Translations under genes and position numbers: made by a program | Shown: in pieces, positions 23,601 through 31,617 of the stretch | Layout: every line of letters starts with the position of its first letter | How positions within the stretch are numbered: the stretch's first letter is position 1 | The notes under the pieces: model-generated | What the model saw: only the letters and a program-made list of their open reading frames with translations | Told to the model about the DNA's origin: nothing | The model's database searches: none | NCBI GenBank assembly: GCA_024195265.1 | Contig: JAJLRJ010000013.1 | Coordinates: 5,372,612 to 5,436,611, forward strand | DNA from: Dendrophyllia cribrosa | Lineage: Eukaryota > Cnidaria > Anthozoa > Scleractinia > Dendrophylliidae | Length of the DNA: 64,000 bases | Reading direction: 5' to 3'

Positions 23601-26600
23601 CAGATTCCTTTAGCCCTGTTAAAATACCATCTCGGAATAGCTGCACGGCAGGGACCAGTGACTTTTGGCAGGTTACAAATGAAGCGTCGTGGGGGTGGGG
23701 GTGGTCGCACTACAGTCAAAAACAAAAATTAGCCCGACTGCAAAAATTTGAAACCGCACTGAACGGAAGTTTCAAAATTTGAGAACATTTTAGGGTCGCA
23801 CTGTCCGTCCATGCTGTCGAAAACATACGCGTAATGACAAAGTTTCCGTCGACTGAATATTGAATACAGGTCATTATTATTGGACATTATACAGTGCGAA
23901 TATGCACCAAGACGAGTGCAAATATGACACGATATTCCACCCTTCTAAGTACGCGGTAGGGAAAACACTTGCAAAAACATAGACTTGGGAGAAGACTTCT
24001 GTCATATAATAAACAATTTATTTAGTGAAATGTTGTATAATACGGATAGTCATTTTTACTCGGATGCGTCGTGTTTATTTTTTCTCGCGTAAAACCTCGA
24101 AAAAATAGAAACTGACTCGTAAAATACCCAGCCGTATTGTACAAATATTTTTAATGATTTTCCCCCGCATGACCCTCGACTGCAAGCTCAGTTCTAGTTC
24201 CAGTTCAATACCAAGAATACGAATATGGTCTATTGGAAACGGCAATTAATTTTCTATTCTTTAGTGGTATAGAATATTTACTATGCAGTGTTTCATTTAC
24301 CTCTTCGTGGCACTGAACGTCCTATAATAAATAAATAAATAAAGAAATAAATAAATAAAGAAATAAATAATCTAAATATTTTGACATATATAAAGTTTAG
24401 CCGGAATCGAACAAGGAGAGTTGATGAGAATTATCGTGATCTGATTTCAATCACTCCATTCCGTTGATCGATAAATTTTATGCCCTTATAATTTCGTGCA
24501 CTCTTATCGGTCTTAAGTTTGGATTTTACTTTAACTCTTAAGCGCTCTCTCATTTAATATAGAAAATGTAGTCTGACACATAGTTTCGACTTCTCCTGAA
24601 AGTCCTCTAATCCCGTGGAATCTCTTCTTGCAATTGTCCGATGTTAATCTCGTATGTTCAAATAAGCTCAATTAAGCGCTAACAGTTGCTAACTTTTTCG
24701 GACCTATTTTTTATTTCCCGAATAAGTGATGCAAAAGTCTATTTTCAATAGATGTTTTCAAACCAGTAACATAAAATAATCCCTTTAGAGCCTAAAAGAG
24801 CATGGAGCGATGCGCTTATACTTGATTCTCATAAATCGCTCGCTCCCTGTTTTTCCGGGTTTGTCTGCGTCCAGGAAGCTGAGTCTAGTTTCCTTGCAAA
24901 TTTCAGCTTAACATTAACTGCGAATCATAACAATTATCTCCTTTCAAGCAAAAAAAGCATCATAGGTTTATCGGATAAACAAAGGATTATAATAGTATCT
25001 AAGTCGCACTCGGTTCGGTTTTTCGTTGACCAACATTTCTCACTGTGCATAGTTTTAAGATAAAGTGCAGGATTGCAAGGATGCAACTGGATTACAATTC
25101 ATCAAATTTGATTTCGACTTTTGATTTTATGTTGTCTCTTTAGCCAATATTACCTTGCTTCCATCTCTTTTGGTGATGGTGTCTTCCAATTTTAAGATAA
25201 TAAAGAGAGCTTAACGTGGCTCTATAGGGTAATCATAGATGGTGCTGCGCGCTAGTGCTGCTTTTTGGAAGCTGGTTTGCACATTCCTTTTTACTTCCAG
25301 TTCAATAAAACTGATTAAAATGTAAAAGAAATGTTGAAACAGTTGGCTACAACAATCGCTGTTAAAATAATGGCTTCAGTCTGGAATTGCCCAAGCAAAT
25401 GCGTTTTTCATTGTCTACGTGGATTTAATTGTGATTTTCTTCAATTTCGCATTTTGTCAACTGCTTTCGTTCCCGAAACCTTTCGGAAAAAAGAAACGCG
25501 AGTCACGTTTCTAAAGTTGCCCTACGAAAAATTTGAAGATTCTAGAAAGTCTGGGAAACTAGTTAAGAAATTGTTTTGTTACATCATACATCGCCTGTCA
25601 GTATTTTTGATGCGATCGAACAACCTTGCAACGAACTAAACAATTCTTGCGAGCCTGTAACCATTTTTAAAAATCTTTTGATCGATTTCTAAATTTGAAT
25701 CCAGAAAACAATGATGGCGGATCCAAGATGGCGGCTGTGCAGAACGAATGACGTAATTTCCACGTCATATGACGCCATAGTCACGTTCCGTAAAGTAAAA
25801 AGTTAAAAAAAGCCCTGGCTAAATATAGTTAAATTGTCGCTATGTTTGTTCGAAATTATGTATACAGCTCTGTAATTTTATTATTTAATTTACAGTACAA
25901 ATAAATGTTGTTGTTGTTGAACTCCCCACAATAGCCATTATTACTTACTGCGTGTTTCACTTACCATTCACCCCCCATATCTGGTTCCTGAAAAGAAACA
26001 TAAAGAAATATATAAGAAATTATAAGAAATGGTGTCAGTACACAGTCTATCTGCTCGTGAGCCCTTTCACGCTCAAAATCAAACTGTTCTGAGGAAAAAC
26101 CCAAATGCCATCTTTTTGTAAAATATCGGGACAAAAAACCCAATACCGCTGGAAAGTATTGTTAAAGAGGTTCGCTTGATTGTTGTAACAACCAAATATC
26201 AGCAGTGACTCTGGGGTGAATAACATCTGCTGACCATCGTTGTTTTCCTATTACCATTTACTGCAGCTTTATATGCGTGTTGATCTTTATTTTACAAATA
26301 GATACAAATAGATGGAGAAAAAATGACGGGGGTGCTCGTCGTACTTTTTAGGGGTCAAAATTTGTACATTGGTACCTCTTAGGGTGCTAAAATTCAAAAT
26401 GACCCCCGTTGGAATTATCGCGGTACCTTTTAGGGTATTAAGCCCAGCATATGACATGTGTTGTTTAAGAATTGGTCCCTCTTAGCGGTGAAAATTCATT
26501 TCTGCCACGCCCATCAAACAACATTCTGGTACCTTTTAGGATGCTTTTCGAAAATTTTCGACGAGCACCCCCGTCATTTTTATATGGGAGTCCCCCCATC

Positions 26601-28630
26601 GGGCTTTTTTCATCTATAACTGTGAACAGACGCACGGAAAAATGGAATTTATTTGTTTAAATGAAGATCAACATGAAGTTCAAAGCTCATACGGCCGAAA
26701 CGTTTACATTAAAGGGAGGGTTTCACGGTTCGTAGAATAAATCCTTCGGGCCAAAGGTTTTATTCAGTGTTGACTTTGTCCGTGTTATTCGTTGACATTT
26801 TCTGTAAATGTTGGTCATCCTTCGCTTTGTTTGGACTAATTATAGTGTGTGATTATTGAAGTAAATGTGAGTTGCTTTTTAACCGATAAAATTGGCAAGA
26901 AAGCGAATAAAGCATTTTAATCTATGCACATGCGCCGAACCGTGAAATCATCCCTTTAAAGGGACACTGTTACCTATTTTTAGTATTACTTTGAAAAGCC
27001 AAAAAACATATTTGTTTCAATGAAAGCCTTAAAATAATGGTCCAGTTTTGTTAAGAAATACTCCACCAGTGCACAGAAACTAGTATTCCTTATCTTTGGC
27101 TGCGGAAGGCCAGGATGGAAATGGATTGCAACTTGAAAAAATTGGCCAATTTTTTCAAGTTCCTCCCAAGAGTCGTGGAAAAATCGCAGAAAAACTTATT
27201 ATGGTTTGTTCTTCCTTGAACATCACTTGATATTATCTTCTTGGCGTTCTAAAAGAAATTTTATGTTTGAGCAAAGGTACTTTGTCATATATTTAGTGTA
27301 TTTTGACCAAAACACAGCAAAATCTGCGTGACAATGCCCCTTTAAAGGACCTGTTATATTTTTATTACAACACAATTCATCTCGACAAACCTGTTCTTTA
27401 AGAATTCTTTAAGAATTATATCTTGAAGGGGGGTAAAAGCGTCGTGTATGTTGATCGATACAATTCAAGTCTGTAACAATGTAAGCCAAAAGTATTAATA
27501 CTTTTTTCTTTTGGCACACGAGCTAACTTTTGTCCTGTGCAAACTTTAAATTTACTTCTTCAACCAGTTTTAATATCGTTCAAGATTTATAAAAATAGAA
27601 ACAGGTAACACCTTTTTAATGAAACAATGCATATTTTATGATCGAAAAACGAAGGTTAAACCTAGACGTTTTCCTTTTGTATGGAAAAAACCGGTCATTC
27701 CACTGGGAAATTCAATGAAGCGGTCCTTCCCACAAGAATGTTTTTAAGAACAAAAAAAAAAATGAAAATCTTCAGAGGTATTCCCCATTTCTCGGTTTTA
27801 CCAGAATGATCGGAATAGCATTTTGACCTAGTTGATGAAATATGCCATTTATTGCCACACAACCATGTCCTTTGTATTGTTCATTTGCCAGAAAATTCTG
27901 TCCCATTATTCCAAAAAAAAAAAGAAAAGAAGAATAGAATAGAAAGCGCTGACACATACTCGTCCCGTTCTATTTTGTTTGTGGAGAAAAATTGTACTGA
28001 AATCCTCAAAATGTTTTTTCATGCAAATGGAAAGGTTGGTACGCAATCGTCCCTTTCCATTTTGTTTATGGAAAAATTGTACTGTTCCATTTGGAGGAAA
28101 ATCTTCACTAGTTTTTCATTAGTACAACTGGAAAACGCTCCTAACTTAAACTGCATGTATCGTCACCAAACTCAGCTTTTAATTTTATATATGATGGGTG
28201 AAAAAACGTTTAAACTGGCTATTCCAACCCTCCTTTCCTAGAGTGAAAATTTGAATCCGTAACTCCTAACTTTTTAGTCTGTGGATGAAACCCTTGCTAA
28301 AGTGTGACAATTGAAATGAAAATTATCGAGTCTTCCGAGTGCCTATTGCACGAAATGTTCTGGGGCATTATCTGAATTTCTGTGATAGACTACTTGTTAA
28401 AATAAACTTGCAGTCAGTAAAGTTTAAAACCACTCAAATTTACCACATTTTTGTAGAGATTGAAACAGGGATATTATGTTTGCCGATAGATGAAGTGGAA
28501 TTAATTATTCGTTTCCTAAAGTTTTTCTATAATAAAATAAATCTATATTAATTTACGAAACAGGAAGAACAAAAAGTACTTACAATTGGAGGATAAAGAA
28601 GCAAAAAACAAATGCTCGAATCCACCACAT
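5252..28630 (-). CDS. Modular secreted protein: Kunitz, vWA and laminin-G-like domains
   Basis: Gene model assembled by hand from splice sites; exons are listed separately. In transcript order: signal peptide (28584-28630), microexons (25965-25987; 24301-24321), Kunitz (23515-23709), vWA (22690-23018 + 21884-22106), linker (19621-19650), Kunitz (18376-18570), vWA (17334-17662 + 15990-16212), linker (13726-13755), four laminin-G-like exons (12178-12813, 10792-11427, 9394-10029, 8008-8643), linker (7086-7151), divergent vWA (6413-6827 + 5252-5444). The truncated exon 18624-18708 is skipped because it lacks a donor. Every junction keeps frame; the sum is 4863 nt, 1620 aa plus stop. No transmembrane segment follows the signal peptide, so secretion to the extracellular matrix is inferred. 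Kunitz domains suggest serine-protease inhibition and vWA domains suggest ligand binding. If the 5.9 kb duplication is an assembly artefact the protein is 1361 aa. It could also be two genes, but only one start was found. Confidence 0.65.
5606..5638. repeat. Poly-G tract
   Basis: An almost uninterrupted run of about 33 G on the + strand. Length should be treated as uncertain in the assembly. Confidence 0.9.
5663..6008. mobile_element. 346-bp palindromic MITE with 7-8 bp target duplication
   Basis: Starts CAGGAGCCCATAATCCCGG and ends with the inverted CCGGGTAATGGGCTCCTG. The arms run almost to the centre, so it is a foldback. It is flanked by TCTCGTA on both sides (5656-5662 and 6009-6015; 8 bp if GTCTCGTA is counted). 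The target length and CAGG ends would suit a hAT-type element, which is inference. It lies about 220 bp downstream of the terminal exon's acceptor, inside the last intron. Confidence 0.85.
6119..6310 (-). mobile_element. MITE family B fragment
   Basis: Reverse-orientation partial copy of the family seen at 16354, 22248, 32192 and 44337. Shared blocks include CTTGACCGCCTGT, GTAATCCACTTCCATCCTTG and TAATCCTGCAC. Intronic. Confidence 0.6.
6413..6827 (-). CDS. Divergent vWA domain, first exon
   Basis: A 415-nt exon, acceptor CTTCCAACAG (phase 1), donor TTCAG|GTATTC (phase 2). It encodes TADIAFLIDGSRYVGRRNF, NQNGRRVDLGLRACLRYFF and KILVVLFSGRQTRRS. Compared with the other vWA copies the MIDAS residues are lost: DGSRY for DGSGS, no Thr in the second loop, FSGR for TDGK. 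Metal binding is therefore unlikely. The intron that splits the other copies after RGVRK is absent; the split here is later, after PSQF. The phase-2 junction to 5252-5444 restores QFR-RLDVQVYVVGIG, a normal vWA core. Confidence 0.75.
7086..7151 (-). CDS. 66-nt Pro/Arg linker exon
   Basis: Acceptor CTTGTTTTAG, donor GTAAGT, phase 1-1. It encodes SIRPIFPV then RPPPRPRPRLPSG, an extended basic polyproline linker between the laminin-G-like block and the last vWA. Confidence 0.6.
7740..7860 (-). pseudogene. Relic of a Kunitz exon 3' end in the intron (one of four)
   Basis: Aligns with the Kunitz donor region at 18320-18430: shared GTGAATTCATAGAATAATA, then AATTTAG..TTACTT, then GACCA.CACATTTCC. 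Equivalent stretches occur near 9090-9190, 10465-10575 and 11865-11965, one per laminin-G-like intron. The donor is destroyed and the cysteine-rich part is missing, so these are exon remnants. Confidence 0.6.
8008..8643 (-). CDS. Laminin-G-like exon d
   Basis: A 636-nt phase 1-1 exon, last of the four. By count its 212-residue domain has about 38 Arg and 9 Lys, only 3 Asp and no Glu. It ends CFRKG and joins the Pro/Arg linker at 7086-7151. Confidence 0.88.
9394..10029 (-). CDS. Laminin-G-like exon c
   Basis: A 636-nt phase 1-1 exon. Partner of copy a at offset 2784 bp. It carries GNAGPIF and SSRTLYAQF, which also mark copy a, against GKAGPIF and SPRMLYAQF in b and d. RIGDRSYF replaces RIGVRSYF. 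Its upstream intron (10030 onward) is more diverged from that of copy a, showing where the tandem duplication ends. Confidence 0.88.
10792..11427 (-). CDS. Laminin-G-like exon b
   Basis: A 636-nt phase 1-1 exon, same splice sites as copy a. Very close to copy d (8008-8643), the partner at an offset of exactly 2784 bp. Differences include AWIFHQ for AWIYHQ, FRSRG for FRGRG and RRYTAS for RRFTAS. Flanking intron sequence is also nearly identical to that of copy d. Confidence 0.88.
12178..12813 (-). CDS. Laminin-G-like (LamG/ConA-fold) exon a
   Basis: A 636-nt phase 1-1 exon (acceptor TTCATTTTAG, donor GTAAATAAC), first of four in the transcript. It encodes 212 residues of a laminin-G_3/concanavalin-like domain: HVRAVAVYPL, DGKPHGSYYFYG, SITLLAWIYHQG, GPIFNYKPNGWGVHFW, RWQFVGTTYN, YFRGRISCMQVFNRALSARQI, then RRKRRCF. 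Two Cys near the C-terminus match the usual late disulfide. The domain is very Arg-rich. Differs from copy c (9394-10029) at only a few residues, e.g. FTVSTY for FTASTY. Carbohydrate or matrix binding is the family expectation, not shown here. Confidence 0.88.
13726..13755 (-). CDS. 30-nt linker microexon, downstream copy
   Basis: Same 30 nt as 19621-19650 (ARPVRPPRR), phase 1-1. It joins the vWA to the first laminin-G-like exon: CRG-ARPVRPPRR-GHVRAV reads through in frame. Confidence 0.55.
14038..15931. mobile_element. 1.9-kb non-autonomous TTAA-target DNA transposon
   Basis: Ends AGTGCCTATGAAATGAA and its inverted complement, flanked by TTAA on both sides (14034-14037, 15932-15935). Subterminal inverted blocks (AAGTGGCTCCAATT / AATTGGAGCCACTT) continue the symmetry. 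From about 14900 to 15450 it holds a diverged tandem repeat of roughly 80 bp marked by GCAAGCCGCC-like motifs. No transposase was found. TTAA target suggests a piggyBac- or Kolobok-type element. Confidence 0.8.
15990..16212 (-). CDS. vWA domain, second exon, downstream copy
   Basis: A 223-nt exon, phase 0 in, phase 1 out at AGAG|GTACGG. It encodes MTDGKSYD, CYAVGIGHKF and GRRACRG and completes the vWA fold started in 17334-17662. Nearly identical to 21884-22106. Confidence 0.85.
16354..17314. mobile_element. MITE family B copy, interrupted by a second element
   Basis: Outer ends AAAGGACACTGTCCCGAC and CCCGTCTG..GGCC(A)TTTA-like, same body as 44337-44706. It is split by the 553-bp element at 16696-17248. 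Its inner end lies about 20 bp from the vWA donor at 17334. Confidence 0.65.
16696..17248. mobile_element. 553-bp foldback element inserted at TTAA (present in one unit only)
   Basis: Starts AGTGCCCCTGTGATCAAA and ends with its inverted complement; arms of about 250 bp surround a short spacer. Flanked by TTAA at 16692-16695 and 17249-17252. The empty site is at 22605-22608 in the other duplicate. Confidence 0.9.
17334..17662 (-). CDS. vWA domain, first exon, downstream copy
   Basis: A 329-nt exon, acceptor in a T-rich tract ending CAAAG, phase 1 in, phase 0 out. It has an intact first MIDAS loop (IDGSGS) and the GGTKIG Thr loop. It pairs with 15990-16212. The intron between them (16213-17333) is about 540 bp longer than in the upstream copy because of a 553-bp element inserted at TTAA. 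Confidence 0.85.
17819..18202. mobile_element. 384-bp MITE family A, TTAA target (present in one unit only)
   Basis: Ends AGGGACACTGTC and GACAATGCCCCT, flanked by TTAA (17815-17818, 18203-18206). Empty site at 23159-23162 in the other duplicate. Further copies at 26960-27341 and 60310-60691. Confidence 0.9.
18376..18570 (-). CDS. Kunitz/BPTI exon, downstream copy
   Basis: A 195-nt phase 1-1 exon, acceptor GACTGTAG, donor GTAAGT. It carries the same six-Cys Kunitz domain with Arg at P1 as 23515-23709, preceded by VRPPQPPRRF. The start again overlaps the MITE-like end at 18565-18607. Its 3' region is homologous to decayed stretches found in the introns between laminin-G-like exons. Confidence 0.85.
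18624..18708 (-). pseudogene. Truncated laminin-G-like exon at a duplication breakpoint
   Basis: The first 85 nt of a laminin-G-like exon (acceptor, then HVRAVAVYPL to RNPSG), almost identical to 12729-12813. The match stops abruptly at 18624, where the next duplicated unit joins. There is no donor, and reading on meets a stop at about 18590. Inclusion in the transcript would end the protein early; skipping it keeps the frame, because the linker before and the Kunitz after are both phase 1. Confidence 0.8.
19621..19650 (-). CDS. 30-nt linker microexon, upstream copy
   Basis: Acceptor TTTATCACAG, donor GTGATG, phase 1-1. It encodes ARPVRPPRR, a basic proline-rich linker between the vWA and the following module. 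Identical to 13726-13755. Confidence 0.55.
19933..21825. mobile_element. 1.9-kb TTAA-target transposon, duplicate copy
   Basis: Copy of 14038-15931 in the upstream duplicated unit, also flanked by TTAA; it predates the duplication. Confidence 0.8.
21884..22106 (-). CDS. vWA domain, second exon, upstream copy
   Basis: A 223-nt exon, acceptor CATTTTAG, phase 0 in, phase 1 out at TGCAGAG|GTACAG. It encodes VAIVMTDGKSYD, then IKCYAVGIGHKFN and RTIGRRACRG, the C-terminal half of a vWA fold. The Cys near the end can pair with the Cys that opens the first exon, a common arrangement in extracellular vWA modules. Confidence 0.85.
22248..22670. mobile_element. MITE family B copy, uninterrupted
   Basis: Counterpart of 16354-17314 without the inner insertion; its TTAA at 22605-22608 is the empty site. 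Confidence 0.65.
22690..23018 (-). CDS. vWA domain, first exon, upstream copy
   Basis: A 329-nt exon, phase 1 in, phase 0 out at AAG|GTGATT. It starts CRARVDLAF and carries IDGSGSIEQ, the first MIDAS metal-binding loop (DxSxS). Further on, GGTKIGRAM supplies the MIDAS Thr, and it ends RRGVRK. It joins in frame to 21884-22106, which starts VAIVMTDGKS and so completes the third MIDAS loop (TDG). The metal site therefore looks intact and could bind a ligand. It differs only slightly from the copy at 17334-17662. A MITE end (about 22248-22670) lies about 20 bp beyond the donor. Confidence 0.85.
23203..23377. mobile_element. 175-bp MITE with 8-bp target duplication (present in upstream unit only)
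   Basis: Ends GGGATATACTTCATG and CATGAAGTATATACC, flanked by CGAACCAC at 23195-23202 and 23378-23385. The other unit has a single CGAACCAC near 18238, the empty site. An 8-bp target suggests a hAT-type element. Confidence 0.85.
23515..23709 (-). CDS. Kunitz/BPTI exon, upstream copy
   Basis: A 195-nt phase 1-1 exon encoding a Pro/Arg lead (VRPPPPPRRF) and a complete Kunitz domain of 51 residues from first to last Cys. The six cysteines are in canonical spacing, with GPCRAAIPRWYF, FTYGGCRGNANNF and CERKC. The residue after the second Cys (P1) is Arg, which in this family favours trypsin-like serine proteases. The donor is GTAAGT. The acceptor and the first codons (V-R-P) come from a sequence identical to the end of a MITE found elsewhere in the window (37116, 38778). 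Differs from the 18376-18570 copy by Gln to Pro in the lead. It is the first folded domain of the predicted protein. Confidence 0.85.
24301..24321 (-). CDS. Exon 3: 21-nt microexon (GRSVPRR linker)
   Basis: Acceptor TTATTATAG and donor GTAAATG bound 21 nt, phase 1-1. It encodes a basic linker RSVPRR, similar in character to the 30-nt linker exons at 19621 and 13726. An AAAT-type microsatellite at 24325-24371 lies directly against its acceptor. Confidence 0.5.
24325..24371. repeat. AAAT-type microsatellite
   Basis: Runs of AAATA with occasional AAAG, directly upstream (in transcript sense) of the 21-nt exon. Confidence 0.85.
25020..25215 (+). mobile_element. Decayed MITE family B with flanking locus sequence
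   Basis: Shares TTTCTCACTGTGCATAG with 16275 and 22170, followed by AAGATAAAGTGCAGGATTG and the family B body. It looks like a diverged relic of the vWA intron region. Confidence 0.5.
25216..25930 (+). other. No gene recognised; possible retroelement tail
   Basis: An open frame at 25331-25639 has no recognisable domain. The stretch ends with AATAAATG followed by a short TTG repeat (about 25898-25920), as seen at 3' ends of some non-LTR retroelements. Tentative. Confidence 0.25.
25965..25987 (-). CDS. Exon 2: 23-nt microexon of the modular gene
   Basis: Acceptor TTTCTTTTCAG and donor GTAAGTG bound 23 nt. It enters in phase 2 and leaves in phase 1, exactly converting the phase of exon 1 into the phase 1 used by all downstream modules. 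It encodes NQIWGVN. Confidence 0.6.
26323..26577. mobile_element. 255-bp MITE with internal GGTACC-TTTTAGG repeats
   Basis: Perfect 19-bp inverted ends starting ATGACGGGGGTGCTCGTCG. The interior repeats a GGTACC(T)nTTAGGG motif about four times. A relative lies at about 58550-58810. Confidence 0.8.
26960..27341. mobile_element. MITE family A copy (382 bp, TTAA target)
   Basis: Same ends and body as 17819-18202, TTAA on both sides (26956-26959, 27342-27345). Lies between exons 1 and 2 of the modular gene. Confidence 0.85.
27346..28583. other. First intron of the modular gene, A+T-rich, no element identified
   Basis: No coding signal. Parts (27540-27670, 28250-28560) have diverged counterparts at 30370-30470, 30920-31000 and 32980-33120. 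Confidence 0.4.
28584..28630 (-). CDS. Exon 1: start codon and signal peptide
   Basis: Reads ATG then WWIRAFVFCFFILQ, a short hydrophobic stretch typical of a signal peptide, ending in phase 2 at the strong donor GTAAGT. Joined to the 23-nt exon at 25965-25987 it continues L-NQIWGVN, and then to 24301-24321, all in frame. An upstream six-codon uORF (MSCPRN) starts at about 28671. The agreement of phases across three very short exons supports this start, but it is still a prediction. Confidence 0.6.
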
Positions 28631-29119
28631 CGTTTTAGCAACGAAGTCAATTCCGTGGACACGACATTTTTAATCTGGCGAATAACCACGATTGGGTGCC
28701 GTACCGGCTATTTAACATGAAAAACAACATGTGTAAATAAATTACTTCATGCTATCGATTAACTTGTTTGTTTTACAAGTAAACAGATCGTGTTTAGGTT
28801 TGAACTGAGACTGTAGGGCGACGAAACCGGTAGGTGGATTTTCGATAACCAAAACTAACAAGAAGACTCGCTTTAATTTACCCGGAACGGATCTTTCCAA
28901 CAATCTTGCATACAATATTTAGCGCGAGAGTTGCGTTGATGCACAAAAAAGTACAAGTTGATTGCTGGACGCCTATAATAAAACAAGAATACTTTATCAA
29001 GCTTGAAAATCACATATGTGTACATTGCTAAGCAGTGGAGTATCTACATTTCCTCCAAAGGAGCAGGGAGTTGTGAAAAGGGGTAAACGGGGTACGATGG
29101 GGGAATAAAAATGGTTCAG

Positions 29120-30370
29120 AATGATGTTTCTTTGCAACATAAGGAGGGGGAGACGAGTGCTCCTAGGCAATTCACTACTTAGTACTTGTTCCGAATTGAA
29201 CGTTATACCAGAAACTGTTCAAAGAAACGCTCTCTCTCTCTATCAAACAACAGGAATTTGTTTCCTTTCATGGGCGTTGCAGAGGCAGGAATTCGAGAGT
29301 AGTGTCTAGATGGAAGGTTTTGTTTTAGTTGGCTAAGGTTCTTTTCTTGTAAACTTTTAGACAAAGAAGATATCACCAAAATGTTTTACAGTCACGTCAC
29401 AATTCGCCTCGCCAAAATACGCCAATATTTACACATTTCTATAGTTCCAACCTGTCTTCATAGCTAACTTGCATCTTTACGATGGTAGAAATATCTTTGT
29501 ACGTTGAAACAGTATTTGCGAGGCATTTTCTTTAGACAAATGAGCTGACTGTCCCCCCCCCCCCTACGCAAAGCTAAATACGATACTAAAATACAGTAAC
29601 TCACTTTGAAACACACACACGCACATCAGTTTTTCCAGTTGAACACCATACCAGGAACAGTCCAAAATAAACGTTTTTTTCTCAAATAAACGAACGGTAA
29701 ATATATTTCTTTTCAAGGACGTTCATAGAGGCATGAATTCCATAGGAGTGTCTAAATTAAATAAGAGGAGGTGTTTTGTTTTTAAGTTCTCTAAGGTTCT
29801 TTCTTTGTAAAATTTTAGACAAAGAAGATATATTGTTTTATATCACGTCACAATTTACTTCGCCAAAATACGCCAATGTTTACATTTTTCATAGTGCCAA
29901 CCTGATTTTATGACTTGAGACAGCATTTGCGAAACATTTTCTTTTGACAAATGAGCTGACATTCGTTCCCTTCTCCTCTCCTCGCAGGCAGTGCTAATAT
30001 TATGCTTAAAAACAGTAACTCACTTTGAAACACACACAAAACCATCAATTGTTCTAAATTGAACATTTTACCAGAAACAGTCCAAATAAACGTTCTCTCC
30101 CTATCAAACCGACGGGAAATGCATTTCTTTTCGGGGGTCTAGATGAGAGGAATCTTTTTAGTTCTTTGTAAACTTTTAGACAAAGGAGATATATTGTTTT
30201 GTATTACGTCACAATCCCCGTCGCCAAAATACGCAAATATTTACACATTTCTTTAGTCCCAGCTACCTGTTATTATAACTTGTATCTCAACGGTTGTGAA
30301 AATATCTTTGTAAGTTAAGACAACATGTGCGAGACATTTTCTTTCGACGAATGAGCTGACATTTGTCCGG
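29120..30370. repeat. Tandem array, about 405-bp unit, three copies
   Basis: Marker GAGCTGAC recurs at 29542, 29953 and 30353. Each unit carries GTCACAAT..CGCCAAAATACGC and, further on, TTGAAC.TT.TACCAGAAAC. Copies are clearly diverged from each other. No coding signal seen. Lies upstream of the modular gene's start. Confidence 0.75.
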
Positions 30371-31617
30371 TCTAATTTTTCAATTTACTCCTTTAACCTT
30401 ACAAAAGAAAAACGAAACAAACACCTTTCTGTAAAACAAATATTTTATGATCGAAAAACATAGTCCTAACCTACCATTACAAAACCCAGCTTTTGCTGGA
30501 TGACACTACGTTCTAAGTATTTCCGATTCAATATTTTTTTTCCTATAGGCGAATATCTATTTACAATTTTTTCCTCATTAGCACATGCGCTTCATTTTCT
30601 AATCGAGCTACAAAAAAATCAACTCTGAATATTGAAAGAGTATAGCACAATTTTCTTTCTCAGTTAATTAAAACCTGATAAACTCGATACCCTTTGTGAA
30701 ATGCTGTTTTCAAAACTCAAAATTTAACAAACGGAATGCATGGCTCATTAGCGCTTTTCAGTGCCACCCAGCAATTTTGCAGTTTTGGATAGCGGATATT
30801 TTCTTAAATATTACATTCAAAAAGAGCTAAAACGTGGGTAGGTTATTACGTTTAACGAGCTCTTTTAACTTTTAAGGCGAATTCGTATTTACTGAGCACG
30901 ATGCTTTCTCTACGTAAATTCGAATGACTCTAATTGTTGAGTCTGTGGAGGAAATCCTAGCTGAAGTGTCACCATAAAGGAATTAAAATGAAAGCTACTG
31001 AGTAATTGCGTCGACGAAGGAGACGCTTCCTAATCTTGTCGGCTAGGCGGAACGAATCGAGAAAAGTGTCGGTACCAAATCTGCGCCATCTTGAAACGTC
31101 ACAATAGTACCCAGCATGCTTAGCGCGTAGTCAAACGTCACAATAGTATCCCGCATGCTTAGCGCGCGTTTTGAACCAGAAACTAGCCTGAAACGCGAAT
31201 GCCATGTCACAACGAGGTACCTAAGGAGACGCACTTTAATCTGTGATTACTTCTAGTTACTTTTTTAAATTGGCGTTGTTTATTTTTCAGGATATGGATT
31301 CGAGACATATATGATTTTAATGACGCCATAAACAGTTTATAGCTAGCCGATCGAGATGCTACCAATGAAGTGATCAGTTCGAATTTTGCGAAAGCTGTCA
31401 GTTTTTCGTCCGCTGTCTTATGCAACTGCTTGTCTTTGCAACGTTCACGCTAATTGATTATGCGCGGGCCTTACGCACGCAACTCATGTCGCAATGCCAG
31501 CCATGGGTCTTTATCACGCCCCGCCATTTGGTTTATATATAAAAAAGATTTACCTCGCTAAGCCAGGCGAGGTGAAGGGGGGAGTCAACATGGCCGCCGC
31601 GTGATTAAGGTCCATAC

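Larger units (their letters stand above)
18624..23746. repeat. 5.9-kb tandem duplication, upstream unit
   Basis: Left edge falls inside a laminin-G-like exon; right edge falls inside the MITE-like sequence just upstream of the Kunitz acceptor. Sixteen bases (18608-18623) separate it from the other unit. Confidence 0.9.

Noticed and set aside
28584..28630. A phase-2 end seemed incompatible with the phase-1 modules, suggesting this was not the first exon
   Set aside because: The 23-nt exon at 25965-25987 converts phase 2 to phase 1, so the objection disappears.
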